Shown piece by piece: positions 1 to 7,783 of a DNA stretch of 11,994 bases. Source of the DNA: Schwartzia sp. (in: firmicutes) (lineage in GTDB: Bacteria > Bacillota > Negativicutes > Selenomonadales > Selenomonadaceae); assembly GCA_024691625.1 (NCBI GenBank), contig JAILNL010000120.1, forward strand, positions 1 through 11,994, in the 5' to 3' direction. Both the position numbers and the translations under genes were made by a program. Numbering within the stretch: position 1 is the stretch's first letter; each line of letters begins with the position of its first letter. The notes beneath the pieces are model-generated. The model worked only from the letters and a program-made list of their open reading frames with translations. It made no database searches and was not told where the DNA came from.

Positions 1-70
1 TGAAGCCGACATTATGCTTTGTCACAGCATATTCATTTCCGGGATTACCAAGTCCAGCAATGAGTTTCAA
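1..70 (-). CDS. pth: Peptidyl-tRNA hydrolase, N-terminal fragment cut by window edge
   Basis: Partial gene: the first 23 codons, running off the left edge. The peptide begins (M)KLIAGLGNPGNEYAVTKHN and continues VGF, the hallmark start of bacterial Pth, which cleaves the ester bond of peptidyl-tRNA released from stalled ribosomes in the cytoplasm. Asn9 and His19 match the conserved substrate-binding Asn10 and catalytic His20 of the E. coli enzyme. The start is a TTG at 70-68, preceded by GGAGGG on the minus strand (about 76-81) at normal spacing; no in-frame ATG gives this conserved N-terminus. It follows the uppP terminator, so it probably has its own promoter. Identification is strong despite the short length because the GLGNPG and KHNVGF motifs are diagnostic. 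Confidence 0.88.
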   Translation of the reverse strand, partial: MKLIAGLGNPGNEYAVTKHNVGF

Positions 71-97
71 AACTATCCCTCCATGTTACTTATCACT

Positions 98-126
98 ATT
101 CTATCATACTTTAATAAAGCCAAAAA
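98..126 (-). promoter_or_regulatory. Putative promoter for pth
   Basis: On the minus strand there is an extended -10 element, TGA followed by TAGAAT (98-103, TG at 105-106). A weak -35 (TTTTTG at 121-126) lies 17 bp upstream and overlaps the U-tract of the uppP terminator. The expected start would be near 91, about 20 bases before the pth TTG codon. The -35 is poor, so this rests mainly on the extended -10 and on position. Confidence 0.4.
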
Positions 127-159
127 GAAGACCTAAGCCAATGATATAAGCTCAGGTCT
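122..159 (-). terminator. Rho-independent terminator after uppP
   Basis: Read on the minus strand, AGACCTGAGC (150-159) pairs with GCTTAGGTCT (129-138) as a 10-bp stem with one G-U pair and an 11-base loop. It is followed by a T-rich run, TTCTTTTT (122-129 on the complement). It begins 16 bases after the uppP stop codon at 176-178. There is no T-run on the plus-strand side, so it is one-directional and ends the uppP transcript. Confidence 0.85.
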
Positions 160-175
160 CCAAATTATCAGTTGT

Positions 176-1018
176 TTAGTGAATCGGATCGCCTACAAGG
201 AAGAAATATGCCAGCACAATGAATCCCAGTGCTATTCTATACCATCCAAACGCTTTGAAATCATTTTTCTTGATGTACTGAAGCAGGAACTTGATGGACA
301 GAACGGAAACAACAAACGCGGTAACCATTCCGACAGCGAGAATCATAAGCTCCGTACCGGTATAATTCCATCCAAATTTTACCAGTTTAAGGAGACTTGC
401 TCCAAACATAACCGGTATTGCCAGGAAAAAGGTAAATTCTGTTGCCACATATCTCGAAGCGCCGAACAGAATGCCGCCGATTATCGTGGCACCGGAGCGT
501 GAAGTGCCCGGAACAAGCGCCAGCACCTGGAAAAATCCGATAATCAATGCTGTTTTGTAGTCCAGCTTTTCAAGCTTTGTTACCCGCGGCTGGCGACGCT
601 TATTATAGTTTTCCACAACGATAAACATAATTCCGTAGAAAATCAAAGTAAACGCAACAACCTGAGCGGTCATAAAATGCTCTTCCATGAACTTATTAAA
701 TGCCAAACCGATAACCGCAGCAGGCATACATGCCGCCATGACCTTATACCAAAGCTGAAATGTCTGCTTCTTTTCTGCCTTGCTCTTGAATGAAGAAAAA
801 GGATTCAGCCGCTCAAAATTCAAAACAACGACAGCCAGAATAGCTCCAAGCTGAATAACAACCAGGAACATATCCATGAAAGCCTTTGAGACGTTTAATT
901 TTATAAATTCATCTACCAGAATCATGTGTCCCGTGCTGCTCACCGGGAGCCACTCAGTAAGACCTTCTACTATACCAAGAATAATGGTCTTAAAAAGTTC
1001 AATAAAACTGAAATCCAC
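176..1018 (-). CDS. uppP: Undecaprenyl-diphosphatase (UppP/BacA family)
   Basis: Integral membrane phosphatase that converts undecaprenyl diphosphate to undecaprenyl phosphate, recycling the lipid carrier for peptidoglycan and other envelope polymers; overexpression of this family gives bacitracin resistance. The protein is 280 aa, close to the usual 265-280. The first signature, [14 protein letters not shown] (residues 18-31), carries the conserved Glu18, Glu22, Ser and His31. The second, PGTSRSG (170-176), carries catalytic Arg174. Hydrophobic stretches throughout (for example about 52-66, 118-135, 155-170, 225-247 and 262-275) fit a polytopic membrane protein. The start is GTG at 1018-1016, not ATG, with AGGAGGG at 1024-1030 five bases upstream. 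It has its own promoter (1057-1084) and terminator (122-159), so it appears to be a single-gene transcript between abgA and pth. Confidence 0.97.
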   Translation of the reverse strand: MDFSFIELFKTIILGIVEGLTEWLPVSSTGHMILVDEFIKLNVSKAFMDMFLVVIQLGAILAVVVLNFERLNPFSSFKSKAEKKQTFQLWYKVMAACMPAAVIGLAFNKFMEEHFMTAQVVAFTLIFYGIMFIVVENYNKRRQPRVTKLEKLDYKTALIIGFFQVLALVPGTSRSGATIIGGILFGASRYVATEFTFFLAIPVMFGASLLKLVKFGWNYTGTELMILAVGMVTAFVVSVLSIKFLLQYIKKNDFKAFGWYRIALGFIVLAYFFLVGDPIH

Positions 1019-1056
1019 AATATCCCTCCTGATTTGCCTTAAATCAACAATAAGGT

Positions 1057-1084
1057 ATTATACCACAAATCCAGAGAGTGTCAC
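1057..1084 (-). promoter_or_regulatory. Promoter of uppP
   Basis: On the minus strand GTGACA (1079-1084) lies 16 bp upstream of a perfect TATAAT (1057-1062) with an extended TGG just before it. The predicted start near 1050 gives a leader of about 32 bases. The -10 lies inside a short palindrome, GGTATAATACC. This fills the 71-base gap between abgA and uppP; I see no convincing terminator for abgA there. Confidence 0.75.
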
Positions 1085-1089
1085 TGAAA

Positions 1090-2406
1090 TTATTTTTTTG
1101 ACGTTAAAAGCTGGGATAATGAGTAGCACATCATCTTGGCAGAATGTGCCAATGCCGTTTCATCAAAATTGAAATGTGAATCGTGATGTCCTGCAGCAAG
1201 CTCTGCTCCTACCATCATATAAGCAGCCTGACCTCCGTGGCTTTGAACCTTCTCCATGAAATAGGAGAAATCTTCACTGGCGCCGAAATCGCATTCTCCA
1301 ACAATATTCTTGAAGACGCCTATTTCCTTTGCTTTATCCTTCAAAAATGCCGCAAGCTCAGGTGAATTGCTTCCGCCTGCCGCACCGCCAACCTTCTTAA
1401 TCTCAATTTCCACGCCGTACATTGCTGCGGCAGCATTCAAAATTCTTGCAGCCTCATCTTCCATGAAATTGTTGATTTCAGTAGTTGAACCGCGTGTTTC
1501 AAGCTGTATGAGTGCTTTATCACCGACAACATTTCTTCCGCTGCCCGCAATAAGTTTTCCTACATTGATTCGCGAAACGCCTGCTGAATGACGCGGTATC
1601 GCGTGGAGATTGAGTGCTGCACATGCTGCCGCAAGAAGCGCATTTTTGCCTTCCTCCGGTGCTGCGCCTGCATGTGCCGGTTTTCCCGTAAACGTTGCGT
1701 CAAACTTCGTTGTAGCAAGGAAGCCTGTAACATCACAGGCAATATCTCCCGTGTGCTTCATTTTGAATCCAAAGTGTGCCCCCAGCAGATAATCCACATC
1801 ATCAACCACGCCGTTTTCAGCCATGGCATGAGCACCGCGTACGCCTTCCTCTGCAGGCTGGAAAATAATCTTAAATGTTCCTGCCAATTCGTCCTTCAGT
1901 TCAGAAAGAATTTTTGCAACGGCAAGACCTACTGTGGTATGTCCGTCATGACCGCAGGCGTGCATTTCTTTTTCGTGTGTGGAAGAAAAACCCTGCTGAT
2001 TCGGAAAATGATTTTCGTCACTTGTTTCAGTTACATCGTTGCAGTCCATGTCGCAGCGCAATGCGACTACAGGGCCCGGCTTGGAAAAATGAATCACACC
2101 GACGACCCCTGTAAGTCCGCCGTTCATTTTTTCTACCAAATCAGGATTTGCACCCTCGCTTACTGCACGTTTCTGAGCATTGCGAAGAACCTCTTCTGAC
2201 GGCAGTCCCATCATCGCTTCTTTTTTGACTGCCTGCTCCCCTATAAGAACTTCATAACCGTAGGAGGAAAGTTTTTCGGCAACCAAAGAAGCTGTACGGA
2301 ACTCAGTCCATCCTGTTTCGGGGTGGCGGTGAATATCCCGGCGCTGTTTTATCAAATCGTCCTTCATTGCATCGACTTTTGTGATTATTTCATTCATGAT
2401 TTCCAT
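1090..2406 (-). CDS. M20 family amidohydrolase, AbgA-like (aminobenzoyl-glutamate hydrolase subunit A type)
   Basis: Predicted cytoplasmic metallo-amidohydrolase of 438 aa; E. coli AbgA, which cleaves p-aminobenzoyl-glutamate with AbgB, is about 436 aa. From memory of AbgA, matching blocks are GWTEFRTASLVAEKL (32-46), RCDMDCND (117-124), MHACGHDGH (148-156), IFQPAEEG (181-188), GVVDDVDY (199-206), ATTKFDATFTG (231-241), GAAPEEGKNALLAAA (247-261) and a C-terminal AAGHHDSHFNFDE (404-416). Likely dinuclear-metal ligands are Cys151, His153, Glu187, His211 and a His at 407/408; Glu186 is the likely general base. The insert at residues 60-95 before the first metal site is AbgA-like and unlike ordinary hippurate hydrolases. 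Start ATG 2406 has a G5 ribosome site (2414-2418). No abgB or abgT partner is in the window, so the true substrate is uncertain; another N-acyl amino acid or dipeptide is possible. It has its own promoter. Confidence 0.85.
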   Translation of the reverse strand: MEIMNEIITKVDAMKDDLIKQRRDIHRHPETGWTEFRTASLVAEKLSSYGYEVLIGEQAVKKEAMMGLPSEEVLRNAQKRAVSEGANPDLVEKMNGGLTGVVGVIHFSKPGPVVALRCDMDCNDVTETSDENHFPNQQGFSSTHEKEMHACGHDGHTTVGLAVAKILSELKDELAGTFKIIFQPAEEGVRGAHAMAENGVVDDVDYLLGAHFGFKMKHTGDIACDVTGFLATTKFDATFTGKPAHAGAAPEEGKNALLAAACAALNLHAIPRHSAGVSRINVGKLIAGSGRNVVGDKALIQLETRGSTTEINNFMEDEAARILNAAAAMYGVEIEIKKVGGAAGGSNSPELAAFLKDKAKEIGVFKNIVGECDFGASEDFSYFMEKVQSHGGQAAYMMVGAELAAGHHDSHFNFDETALAHSAKMMCYSLSQLLTSKK

Positions 2407-2443
2407 GCTTATACCCCCGATTTATCTAATAAAATGGACGCCG

Positions 2444-2464
2444 GTAAATTTACTCAAAATTTAC
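2444..2464. repeat. Perfect inverted repeat in the abgA leader
   Basis: Arms GTAAATTT (2444-2451) and AAATTTAC (2457-2464) are perfect inverted repeats separated by five bases, with GAC/GTC partly extending the symmetry outside. The repeat lies about 17-37 bases downstream of the predicted abgA transcription start and about 40 bases before the ATG. No T-run follows, so a terminator is unlikely; an operator for an unknown regulator is the simplest reading. Function is inference. Confidence 0.5.
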
Positions 2465-2487
2465 GTCAGCGCCCTTGCTGCAACACT

Positions 2488-2515
2488 AGTATAGAACATA
2501 CAGACAGAGAATCAA
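2488..2515 (-). promoter_or_regulatory. Putative promoter of the abgA-like gene
   Basis: On the minus strand TTGATT (2510-2515) is 16 bp upstream of TATACT (2488-2493), giving a predicted start near 2481 and a leader of about 75 bases. It lies in the 148-base gap after the nitroreductase gene, the widest in the window. A weak alternative (TTGAGT then a TTTTAT-like -10, inside the inverted repeat region) is less convincing. Confidence 0.6.
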
Positions 2516-2554
2516 TGAAACGAACTTATGTATTCGTGTATACATGGAATGGCT

Positions 2555-3286
2555 TTACGCCTTGCCCACGGAAGCACCATACACAACGAAATCATTTTCC
2601 CCGTCAAAACCTAAATATGAATTTAATGCATCATCATGAAAAGCGCCGATTGCACATGCGCCCAGCTTTTGAACGTATGATGCCAGATAAAGGTTCTGGC
2701 ATACGTGTCCTGCGTCAAGGTAAAGATAACGCATAGCACGCATGCTGTACTTGTACGCCATTCTCTTGTAATCAGCCGCCCATAAAAATGTCACAGCACT
2801 TGTCTGTACCATTTTTTTCGACGTGAAGAACGGATATACCTCATCAATGATTTTTTCGCCAAGCTTAATTACTTCCAAAGCATGGTCAACGGCCAGGAAA
2901 CGGTATAATCCCGGCTCAAGGCCCTCAACACGCTGTATAAAAAGATATGTTTCAAACGCGTGAGATGCTCCCGCAGACGGCACATTACGAATAGTAATGC
3001 CCTCCGGAAGAACCATTTTTATTCCCTGAGTGCACCAAAGCAAAAAGGATAACTGCTGCAGCGAAATCGGAGCATCGTTATACTGGCGCACAGATGCCCT
3101 GAGCTCTGCCAGTTCGAGAAAATTAACAGGGACATCAGGAAGAAGTCCCGGCTCAGGCAGCGGAATTATCTTTGCGTCAGCTGCGGGCTGTTTTTCAACA
3201 GCAGGCTTTGGCTCGTTGATATGAGGCTTGATATTCTCCAACGATGTTTCAAGCAGAAAAAATTTAGTGAAATCTGATTCAGTCAT
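2555..3286 (-). CDS. SagB/ThcOx-type nitroreductase-family oxidoreductase
   Basis: Predicted FMN-dependent oxidoreductase of the nitroreductase superfamily, 243 aa, most like SagB-type dehydrogenases. Residues 1-55 are a low-complexity, Pro/Glu/Lys-rich lead-in. The nitroreductase fold starts at ELRASVRQY (61-69), whose Arg63, Ser65 and Arg67 are the usual FMN-phosphate contacts. PSAGASHAFETYLF (103-116) and AGHVCQNLYLAS (192-203) are the SagB-like cofactor and dimer motifs, and GACAIGAFHDDALNSYLG (209-226) with VVYGASVG (234-241) forms the C-terminal flavin site. The ATG is 14 bases after the hisIE stop with GGGGG six bases upstream, so it is probably the last gene of the his operon. No YcaO/cyclodehydratase or precursor peptide is nearby, so a thiazole/oxazole peptide pathway is not supported here. 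The family is clear; the substrate is unknown. Confidence 0.85.
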   Translation of the reverse strand: MTESDFTKFFLLETSLENIKPHINEPKPAVEKQPAADAKIIPLPEPGLLPDVPVNFLELAELRASVRQYNDAPISLQQLSFLLWCTQGIKMVLPEGITIRNVPSAGASHAFETYLFIQRVEGLEPGLYRFLAVDHALEVIKLGEKIIDEVYPFFTSKKMVQTSAVTFLWAADYKRMAYKYSMRAMRYLYLDAGHVCQNLYLASYVQKLGACAIGAFHDDALNSYLGFDGENDFVVYGASVGKA

Positions 3287-3300
3287 AAATAACCCCCGAA

Positions 3301-3999
3301 TTACATTTCAGGTCTGACACCTGTTTTTCCTTCAAATTTGTGATAGCTTCCACCCTGACGGCGATTCATAAGCTCCCTGAAAATAGTTTCAGGTGAGATG
3401 TTATGAAATGCAAGCAACACTAAACAATGATACCACAAATCTCCCATTTCGTAAGTTATTTCGTCTTTTTTCATATTTTTTGAAGCAATAATAACCTCCG
3501 CAGCCTCTTCACCGACTTTTTTCAGGATTTTATCCTGCCCCTTGTCAAAAAGATAATTCGTATAAGAACCCTCTATCGGGTGAAGCTGGCGGTCCTGTAT
3601 CACCTTATAGAGCTCGTTCATAACAGTTGCAAGGGGCTGCTTCTTTTCTTCCTCAACGAGAGCAATGCTATTGTCGCTGCCTACGAGTTTTCTTCCGCTG
3701 AAGCACGTATATGAACCCGTATGGCATGCAACACCTGTCTGATGAACCTTTACAAGAAGTGTATCGCCGTCGCAGTCATAGGATATTTCAAGTACCTTCT
3801 GGGTATTGCCCGAAGTCTCGCCCTTATTCCACAGCTTTTTTCTGCTGCGGCTGTAAAACCACGTATAGCCTGTTTCCAAGGTCTTTTCGAGTGATTCCTT
3901 ATTCATGTAAGCCAGCATGAGAACCTGGCCGTTTTCTTCCTGAATAATCGCAGGCACGAGGCCTTTATCATCAAATTTAACCATAGAAATGTCAATCAT
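3301..3999 (-). CDS. hisIE: Bifunctional phosphoribosyl-AMP cyclohydrolase / phosphoribosyl-ATP pyrophosphatase
   Basis: Catalyses steps 2 and 3 of histidine synthesis: removal of pyrophosphate from phosphoribosyl-ATP (HisE domain), then hydrolytic opening of the adenine ring of phosphoribosyl-AMP (HisI domain). It is 232 aa, in the range of two-domain fusions. The HisI domain (about 1-110) has WNKGETSGN (57-65), the metal motif DCDGD (75-79) and Cys92/Cys99 in [14 protein letters not shown]; the family usually reads QTGPACHTG, so Val90 for Pro is a small variation. The HisE domain (about 122-232) has GEEAAEV (163-169) and EMGDLWYH (184-191). Its ATG overlaps the hisF stop as ATGA (3996-3999), indicating translational coupling. 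Confidence 0.97.
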   Translation of the reverse strand: MIDISMVKFDDKGLVPAIIQEENGQVLMLAYMNKESLEKTLETGYTWFYSRSRKKLWNKGETSGNTQKVLEISYDCDGDTLLVKVHQTGVACHTGSYTCFSGRKLVGSDNSIALVEEEKKQPLATVMNELYKVIQDRQLHPIEGSYTNYLFDKGQDKILKKVGEEAAEVIIASKNMKKDEITYEMGDLWYHCLVLLAFHNISPETIFRELMNRRQGGSYHKFEGKTGVRPEM

Positions 4000-4754
4000 A
4001 ATCTTACCTCCACTCCACGTGATTTAAGATATTCTTTTACCTGACGTACAGTAAATTCGCCGTAATGAAAAACAGAAGCGGCCAGAACTGCATCTGCCTT
4101 ACCCTCCGTAAGGACATCGTAAAAATGCTCCAGTCTGCCCGCGCCGCCTGATGCGATTACAGGCACGTTTACTGCTTCTGAGACAGCACGCGTCAAAGGA
4201 ATATCATATCCGTTCTTTGTTCCGTCAGCATCCATACTGGTAAGCAGAATTTCTCCCGCGCCCAGAGCAACGGCTTTTTTTACCCATGATATGCAGTCAA
4301 TTCCCGTAGGCGTACGGCCTCCGTTAATGTAAACCTCCCATCTCTCTTCACCGCATTTTCTGGCATCAACAGCCAAAACAACACATTGACGCCCGAACTT
4401 TTCGGCGCCCATTTTAAGGAGTTCGGGATTATGAACAGCAGCGCTGTTCAACGAGGTTTTATCCGCGCCGGCCTTAAGCATTGTACGCATATCCTCAACA
4501 GAGCGGATTCCTCCGCCTACCGTAAACGGAATAAAGACCTGCGATGCGCACGCTGCAGCAACATCAGCCATAGTATTTCGATTCTCGTTTGATGCGGTAA
4601 TATCGAGAAATACAAGCTCGTCAGCACGCTCAGTATCGTAACGCGATGCCAGCTCTACCGGATCTCCCGCATCACGCAGTCCGACGAAATTTGTACCTTT
4701 AACGACACGTCCGTTTTTTACATCAAGACATGGAATTATGCGTTTTGTCAGCAT
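3996..4754 (-). CDS. hisF: Imidazole glycerol phosphate synthase, cyclase subunit HisF
   Basis: Forms a heterodimer with HisH. It uses ammonia delivered from the HisH glutaminase to convert PRFAR into imidazole glycerol phosphate and AICAR. The 252-aa (beta/alpha)8 barrel starts [20 protein letters not shown], with catalytic Asp11 and Asp130 (VLAVDARK) at exactly the positions known in T. maritima HisF. Phosphate loops GGGIRSVED (80-88) and VIASGGAG near the C-terminus are intact. Its ATG shares one base with the hisA stop (TAATG at 4752-4756), and its end overlaps hisIE by four bases. Confidence 0.98.
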   Translation of the reverse strand: MLTKRIIPCLDVKNGRVVKGTNFVGLRDAGDPVELASRYDTERADELVFLDITASNENRNTMADVAAACASQVFIPFTVGGGIRSVEDMRTMLKAGADKTSLNSAAVHNPELLKMGAEKFGRQCVVLAVDARKCGEERWEVYINGGRTPTGIDCISWVKKAVALGAGEILLTSMDADGTKNGYDIPLTRAVSEAVNVPVIASGGAGRLEHFYDVLTEGKADAVLAASVFHYGEFTVRQVKEYLKSRGVEVRL

Positions 4755-5482
4755 TACGCACGTGCCTCCTCAAGTGCTTCCTTCAAATCAATTTTTTGCG
4801 TATATAATGCTTTTCCGATAATGAGTCCTGTGACTCCATCCTTCTCATGCTCTTTTACTGCATATACATCATTCATGGAAGAAACACCGCCGGATGCTAC
4901 GACAGAAACGCCTGAAGCCTTTGCAAGCGCAACGGTATCATCAATGTTGATTCCGTTGAGAGTTCCATCTTTTGAAATATCTGTATAAATAATAGTCTTT
5001 ACTCCAAAGTCCGCCATCTGCTTTGCCAGATCTATAGCAGAAACCGTACTGTCGGTCCCCCAGCCGTTGGTTGCTACCATACCGTTTCGTGCATCAATCC
5101 CAACAACAATCTTTTCAGAACCAAACTCCCTGCATGCCTCTTTGACCAGCTGCGGATTGCTTACAGCGGCAGAGCCAAGAATTACACGGAATAAGCCTAT
5201 ATCTAGGGCTGTTTCTATATTATCCATGGTACGTATACCGCCGCCCAGTTCTACCTTTAACGAAGTATTCTCAGTAATACGGCGTATTATGTCCGCGTGA
5301 ACGGAGTGTCCCGATAAGGCACCGTCCAAATCAACCAGGTGGAGATAACGTGCTCCGCAGGCTTCAAAATCCTTTGCGACTGCTTCCGGAGTATCCGAAA
5401 AAGTTGTGCTCTGAGCAAAATCGCCCTTAAACAGACGGACACACTTACCTTCATGCAAATCAATTGCCGGAAAGATATCCAT
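4754..5482 (-). CDS. hisA: ProFAR isomerase HisA (start placed at the ninth codon of the open frame)
   Basis: Isomerises ProFAR to PRFAR by an Amadori rearrangement, feeding HisHF. It is a (beta/alpha)8 barrel, half-barrel-homologous to HisF. I place the start at ATG 5482, giving 242 aa: the protein then begins [20 protein letters not shown] as in other HisA proteins, and AAGGA (5491-5495) sits eight bases upstream. The frame is open to an upstream ATG at 5506, but that adds eight residues and would overlap hisH. Catalytic Asp8 and Asp130 (VVGIDARNG) are present, as are [11 protein letters not shown] and the C-terminal phosphate loop VVASGGVSS. The stop shares one base with the hisF start. 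Confidence 0.97.
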   Translation of the reverse strand: MDIFPAIDLHEGKCVRLFKGDFAQSTTFSDTPEAVAKDFEACGARYLHLVDLDGALSGHSVHADIIRRITENTSLKVELGGGIRTMDNIETALDIGLFRVILGSAAVSNPQLVKEACREFGSEKIVVGIDARNGMVATNGWGTDSTVSAIDLAKQMADFGVKTIIYTDISKDGTLNGINIDDTVALAKASGVSVVASGGVSSMNDVYAVKEHEKDGVTGLIIGKALYTQKIDLKEALEEARA

Positions 5483-5495
5483 TCCAGTCATCCTT

Positions 5496-6104
5496 TCAAT
5501 AATCAAGAAAATTTTTTAAGATTTGCAACCCAACATCACCTGATTTTTCAGGATGAAACTGCGTAGCCAAAATGTTTTTATGCGCAACCGATGCAGTGAG
5601 ACGTTCGCCGTAATCAGTCACAGAAGTAACTATGCTGCTGTCCTCGGGTACTGCATGAAAGCTGTGAACGAAATAGACATAAGGCTGCTTTGATAAATTT
5701 TTGAACAGCACATTAGCCTGATTCTCAAGAATGCTCAAGGAATTCCAACCCATGTGCGGGATTTTAAGCCCCGTATCCCGTATTTTGCACACTTTGCCCT
5801 TCAAAAAACCAAGTCCGGGCACTCCCGGAGATTCCTCACTGCTTTCGAATAAAATCTGAAGCCCTACGCAGATTCCCAGCATAGGCGTTCCAGCCTCAAC
5901 ACGCTCTTTAAGAGCATCTTTAAGACCACTGGCTTCAAAGTTTTTCATACAGTCGCCGAAAGCACCGACTCCCGGCAAAACCAGCTTATCAGCTTTTCTC
6001 ACTACGGACGGGTCGGATGTAACGACAGCATCCGCACCCAGAGAATGAAATGCTTTTTCAACACTAAAAAGATTTCCGACACCATAATCCAAAATCGCTA
6101 TCAT
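5496..6104 (-). CDS. hisH: Imidazole glycerol phosphate synthase, glutaminase subunit HisH
   Basis: Class I glutamine amidotransferase that releases ammonia from glutamine and channels it to HisF. The 202 aa are typical. The nucleophile Cys79 lies in GICVGLQ (the usual form is GICLGMQ), with His184 and Glu186 in QFHPEKSG completing the triad. The N-terminal DYGVGNLFSV (6-15) and VLPGVGAFGDCM (42-53) are standard HisH motifs. The ATG at 6104 follows hisB by 21 bases with AAAGG about 10-12 bases upstream. The stop (TGA 5496-5498) comes 13 bases before the preferred hisA start. Confidence 0.98.
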   Translation of the reverse strand: MIAILDYGVGNLFSVEKAFHSLGADAVVTSDPSVVRKADKLVLPGVGAFGDCMKNFEASGLKDALKERVEAGTPMLGICVGLQILFESSEESPGVPGLGFLKGKVCKIRDTGLKIPHMGWNSLSILENQANVLFKNLSKQPYVYFVHSFHAVPEDSSIVTSVTDYGERLTASVAHKNILATQFHPEKSGDVGLQILKNFLDY

Positions 6105-6125
6105 AGGATTGTGACACCTTTCGTA

Positions 6126-6710
6126 TTAAAGAGTTCCTTTTGTAGATAAAACACCTTTTATTGTTTTATCTTCGCGGCAGGCAATTTTCAGCGCATGTCC
6201 AAGTGCTTTGAAAACAGCCTCAATTTTGTGATGCGAATTTGTGCCGTAAAGAACCTTCGCATGGAGAGTTATCCCTGCATGAAAAGCAAATGCGCGCAAA
6301 AATTCCTCGGTAAGTTCGGTATCATATTCGCCAATCATCGGCGCAACATTACCTGAATCATATACTATAAACGGGCGTCCGCTGATATCAATAGCCGCAA
6401 ATGCAAGGGCTTCATCCATAGGCACATAGAATGAGCCGTATCGTGTAATACTCTCTTTCTTTCCAAGCGCCTTACAAAATACATCGCCTAAAGTGATGCC
6501 AATATCTTCAACAGAATGATGTCCATCGACATTCAAATCGCCATTGCATGAAACATCAATATCAAATGACCCGTGCTTTGCAAACAATGTAAGCATGTGG
6601 TCAAAAAAACCGATTCCGGTTTTTATGGAACTTTTGCCGCTTCCATCTATATTGAGACGAATCTTTACTGATGTTTCAAGTGTTTTGCGGCTGATTTCAG
6701 CTTTACGCAT
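6126..6710 (-). CDS. hisB: Imidazoleglycerol-phosphate dehydratase (monofunctional HisB)
   Basis: Removes water from imidazole glycerol phosphate to give imidazole acetol phosphate; it acts as a manganese-dependent 24-mer in the characterised enzymes. It is 194 aa, the size of the dehydratase alone. Motifs are GIGFFDHML (32-40), DGHHSVEDIGI (62-72), MDEALA (98-103), the second metal motif GTNSHHKIEAVFKAL (156-170) and the C-terminal STKGTL. There is no N-terminal HAD phosphatase domain as in the E. coli bifunctional HisB, so this gene does not supply histidinol-phosphatase activity. It starts five bases after the hisC stop. Confidence 0.98.
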   Translation of the reverse strand: MRKAEISRKTLETSVKIRLNIDGSGKSSIKTGIGFFDHMLTLFAKHGSFDIDVSCNGDLNVDGHHSVEDIGITLGDVFCKALGKKESITRYGSFYVPMDEALAFAAIDISGRPFIVYDSGNVAPMIGEYDTELTEEFLRAFAFHAGITLHAKVLYGTNSHHKIEAVFKALGHALKIACREDKTIKGVLSTKGTL

Positions 6711-6715
6711 TATAG

Positions 6716-7780
6716 TTACCGCCCTTCTGCAAAATCACGAATTGCTTTCATAACAGCATTGTTTTCTTCAGGAGTTCCGATGGAAATACGCAGGCAGTTA
6801 TCAAGCATCGGCGCTTTGCCGAAGCTCCTTACCCCGATTCCGTAGTTCAAAAGACGTTCATTTAACTCCTTAGCTTTATCGTATCTCAAAAGCAGGAAGT
6901 TCGTATCGGAAGGATATACCTTAATTCCCGGAAGCGACAGAAATTCCTCATACATACGGTCGCGTTCACTTATCACCATTTCAATGCGCGGATCAAATTC
7001 ATCATACATCTGCATAACAACAGAAGCAACAACCGTGGAAAGTACATTGAGATAGTATGGCTTAAAAACCTTTCCCAATGTTGCAATTATGTCCTTGTCT
7101 GCCAAAAGATAACCCACTCTTATTGCGGCAAGACCAAATGCTTTTGAGAATGTACGCGCAACCATTAAATGCGGATATTTGGACATAAGCGAAACCGCGC
7201 TTGCCTTTTTCCCTGCAAACTCGATATACGCTTCATCAACTAAAAACGCACAGTCAATTTCCTTGGCGATTTTTTCAATATCTTCAACAGGAATCAATCC
7301 ACCCGTAGGGTTATTCGGATTGCAGACAACTGCCAATGATGCCTTCTGGCCTTTGACTGCTTCAATAAACTTATCCGCGTTAAACGTATAATCAGCATCC
7401 AAAGAAACAGCAATACCTTCAGCATCTGCGGATTTTACGCATATCGGGTACATGGAAAAGGACGGCTGCATATATACAATCTTATGTCCTGCGCCGCCAA
7501 AGGCGTAAAAAACCTTGTCGATTATTTCGCTGGAACCGTTTCCCAGCCAAACATTCTCTTTCTGCAATCCAAAACGCTTTGCGATTATTTCGGACAAATC
7601 CTCCGGCTCTGTGTTGGGATAACGGTTGAACGCAATCCGTGATAAACTGCTTATAACCCGTTCTTCAACCAACGGTGGAAGATTCCAGCCGGATTCATTG
7701 GCGTTTACTTTGATGTTCCAGTCACGTTCTACGACATCATATACAGGAAAATCCTTTATATCTTTTCGGTAATCAAGCAT
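6716..7780 (-). CDS. hisC: Histidinol-phosphate aminotransferase
   Basis: PLP-dependent fold-type I aminotransferase that transfers the amino group of glutamate to imidazole acetol phosphate, giving histidinol phosphate. It is 354 aa, normal for HisC. It begins with the YDVVERDWNIKVNANES region (14-30, substrate-binding Asn and Glu). NPNNPTG (154-160), DEAYIEF (182-188, with the PLP-ring Asp) and the Schiff-base motif ARTFSKAFGLAAIRVGY (208-224, Lys213) follow. RISIGTPEEN near the C-terminus supplies the carboxylate/phosphate-binding Arg. It starts three bases after the hisD stop and ends five bases before hisB. Confidence 0.97.
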   Translation of the reverse strand: MLDYRKDIKDFPVYDVVERDWNIKVNANESGWNLPPLVEERVISSLSRIAFNRYPNTEPEDLSEIIAKRFGLQKENVWLGNGSSEIIDKVFYAFGGAGHKIVYMQPSFSMYPICVKSADAEGIAVSLDADYTFNADKFIEAVKGQKASLAVVCNPNNPTGGLIPVEDIEKIAKEIDCAFLVDEAYIEFAGKKASAVSLMSKYPHLMVARTFSKAFGLAAIRVGYLLADKDIIATLGKVFKPYYLNVLSTVVASVVMQMYDEFDPRIEMVISERDRMYEEFLSLPGIKVYPSDTNFLLLRYDKAKELNERLLNYGIGVRSFGKAPMLDNCLRISIGTPEENNAVMKAIRDFAEGR

Positions 7781-7783
7781 ACC

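Noticed and set aside
1588..2199. Plus-strand open frame of 203 codons
   Set aside because: It is antisense to the abgA-like gene, very Cys/Arg/His-rich and without any family signature.
2520..2545. Possible terminator after the nitroreductase gene
   Set aside because: Two small, mutually exclusive hairpins can form (6-bp ATGTAT/ATACAT and 5-bp ACGAA/TTCGT), but neither is followed by a real T-run, so I do not call a terminator.
2407..2554. RiPP precursor peptide near the SagB-like gene
   Set aside because: I found no short open frame with a ribosome site and a Cys/Ser/Thr-rich core in this gap; it holds a promoter and an inverted repeat instead.
5483..5506. Eight extra N-terminal codons on hisA
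   Set aside because: The upstream ATG lies inside hisH and adds residues not found in HisA; a good ribosome site precedes the internal ATG at 5482.
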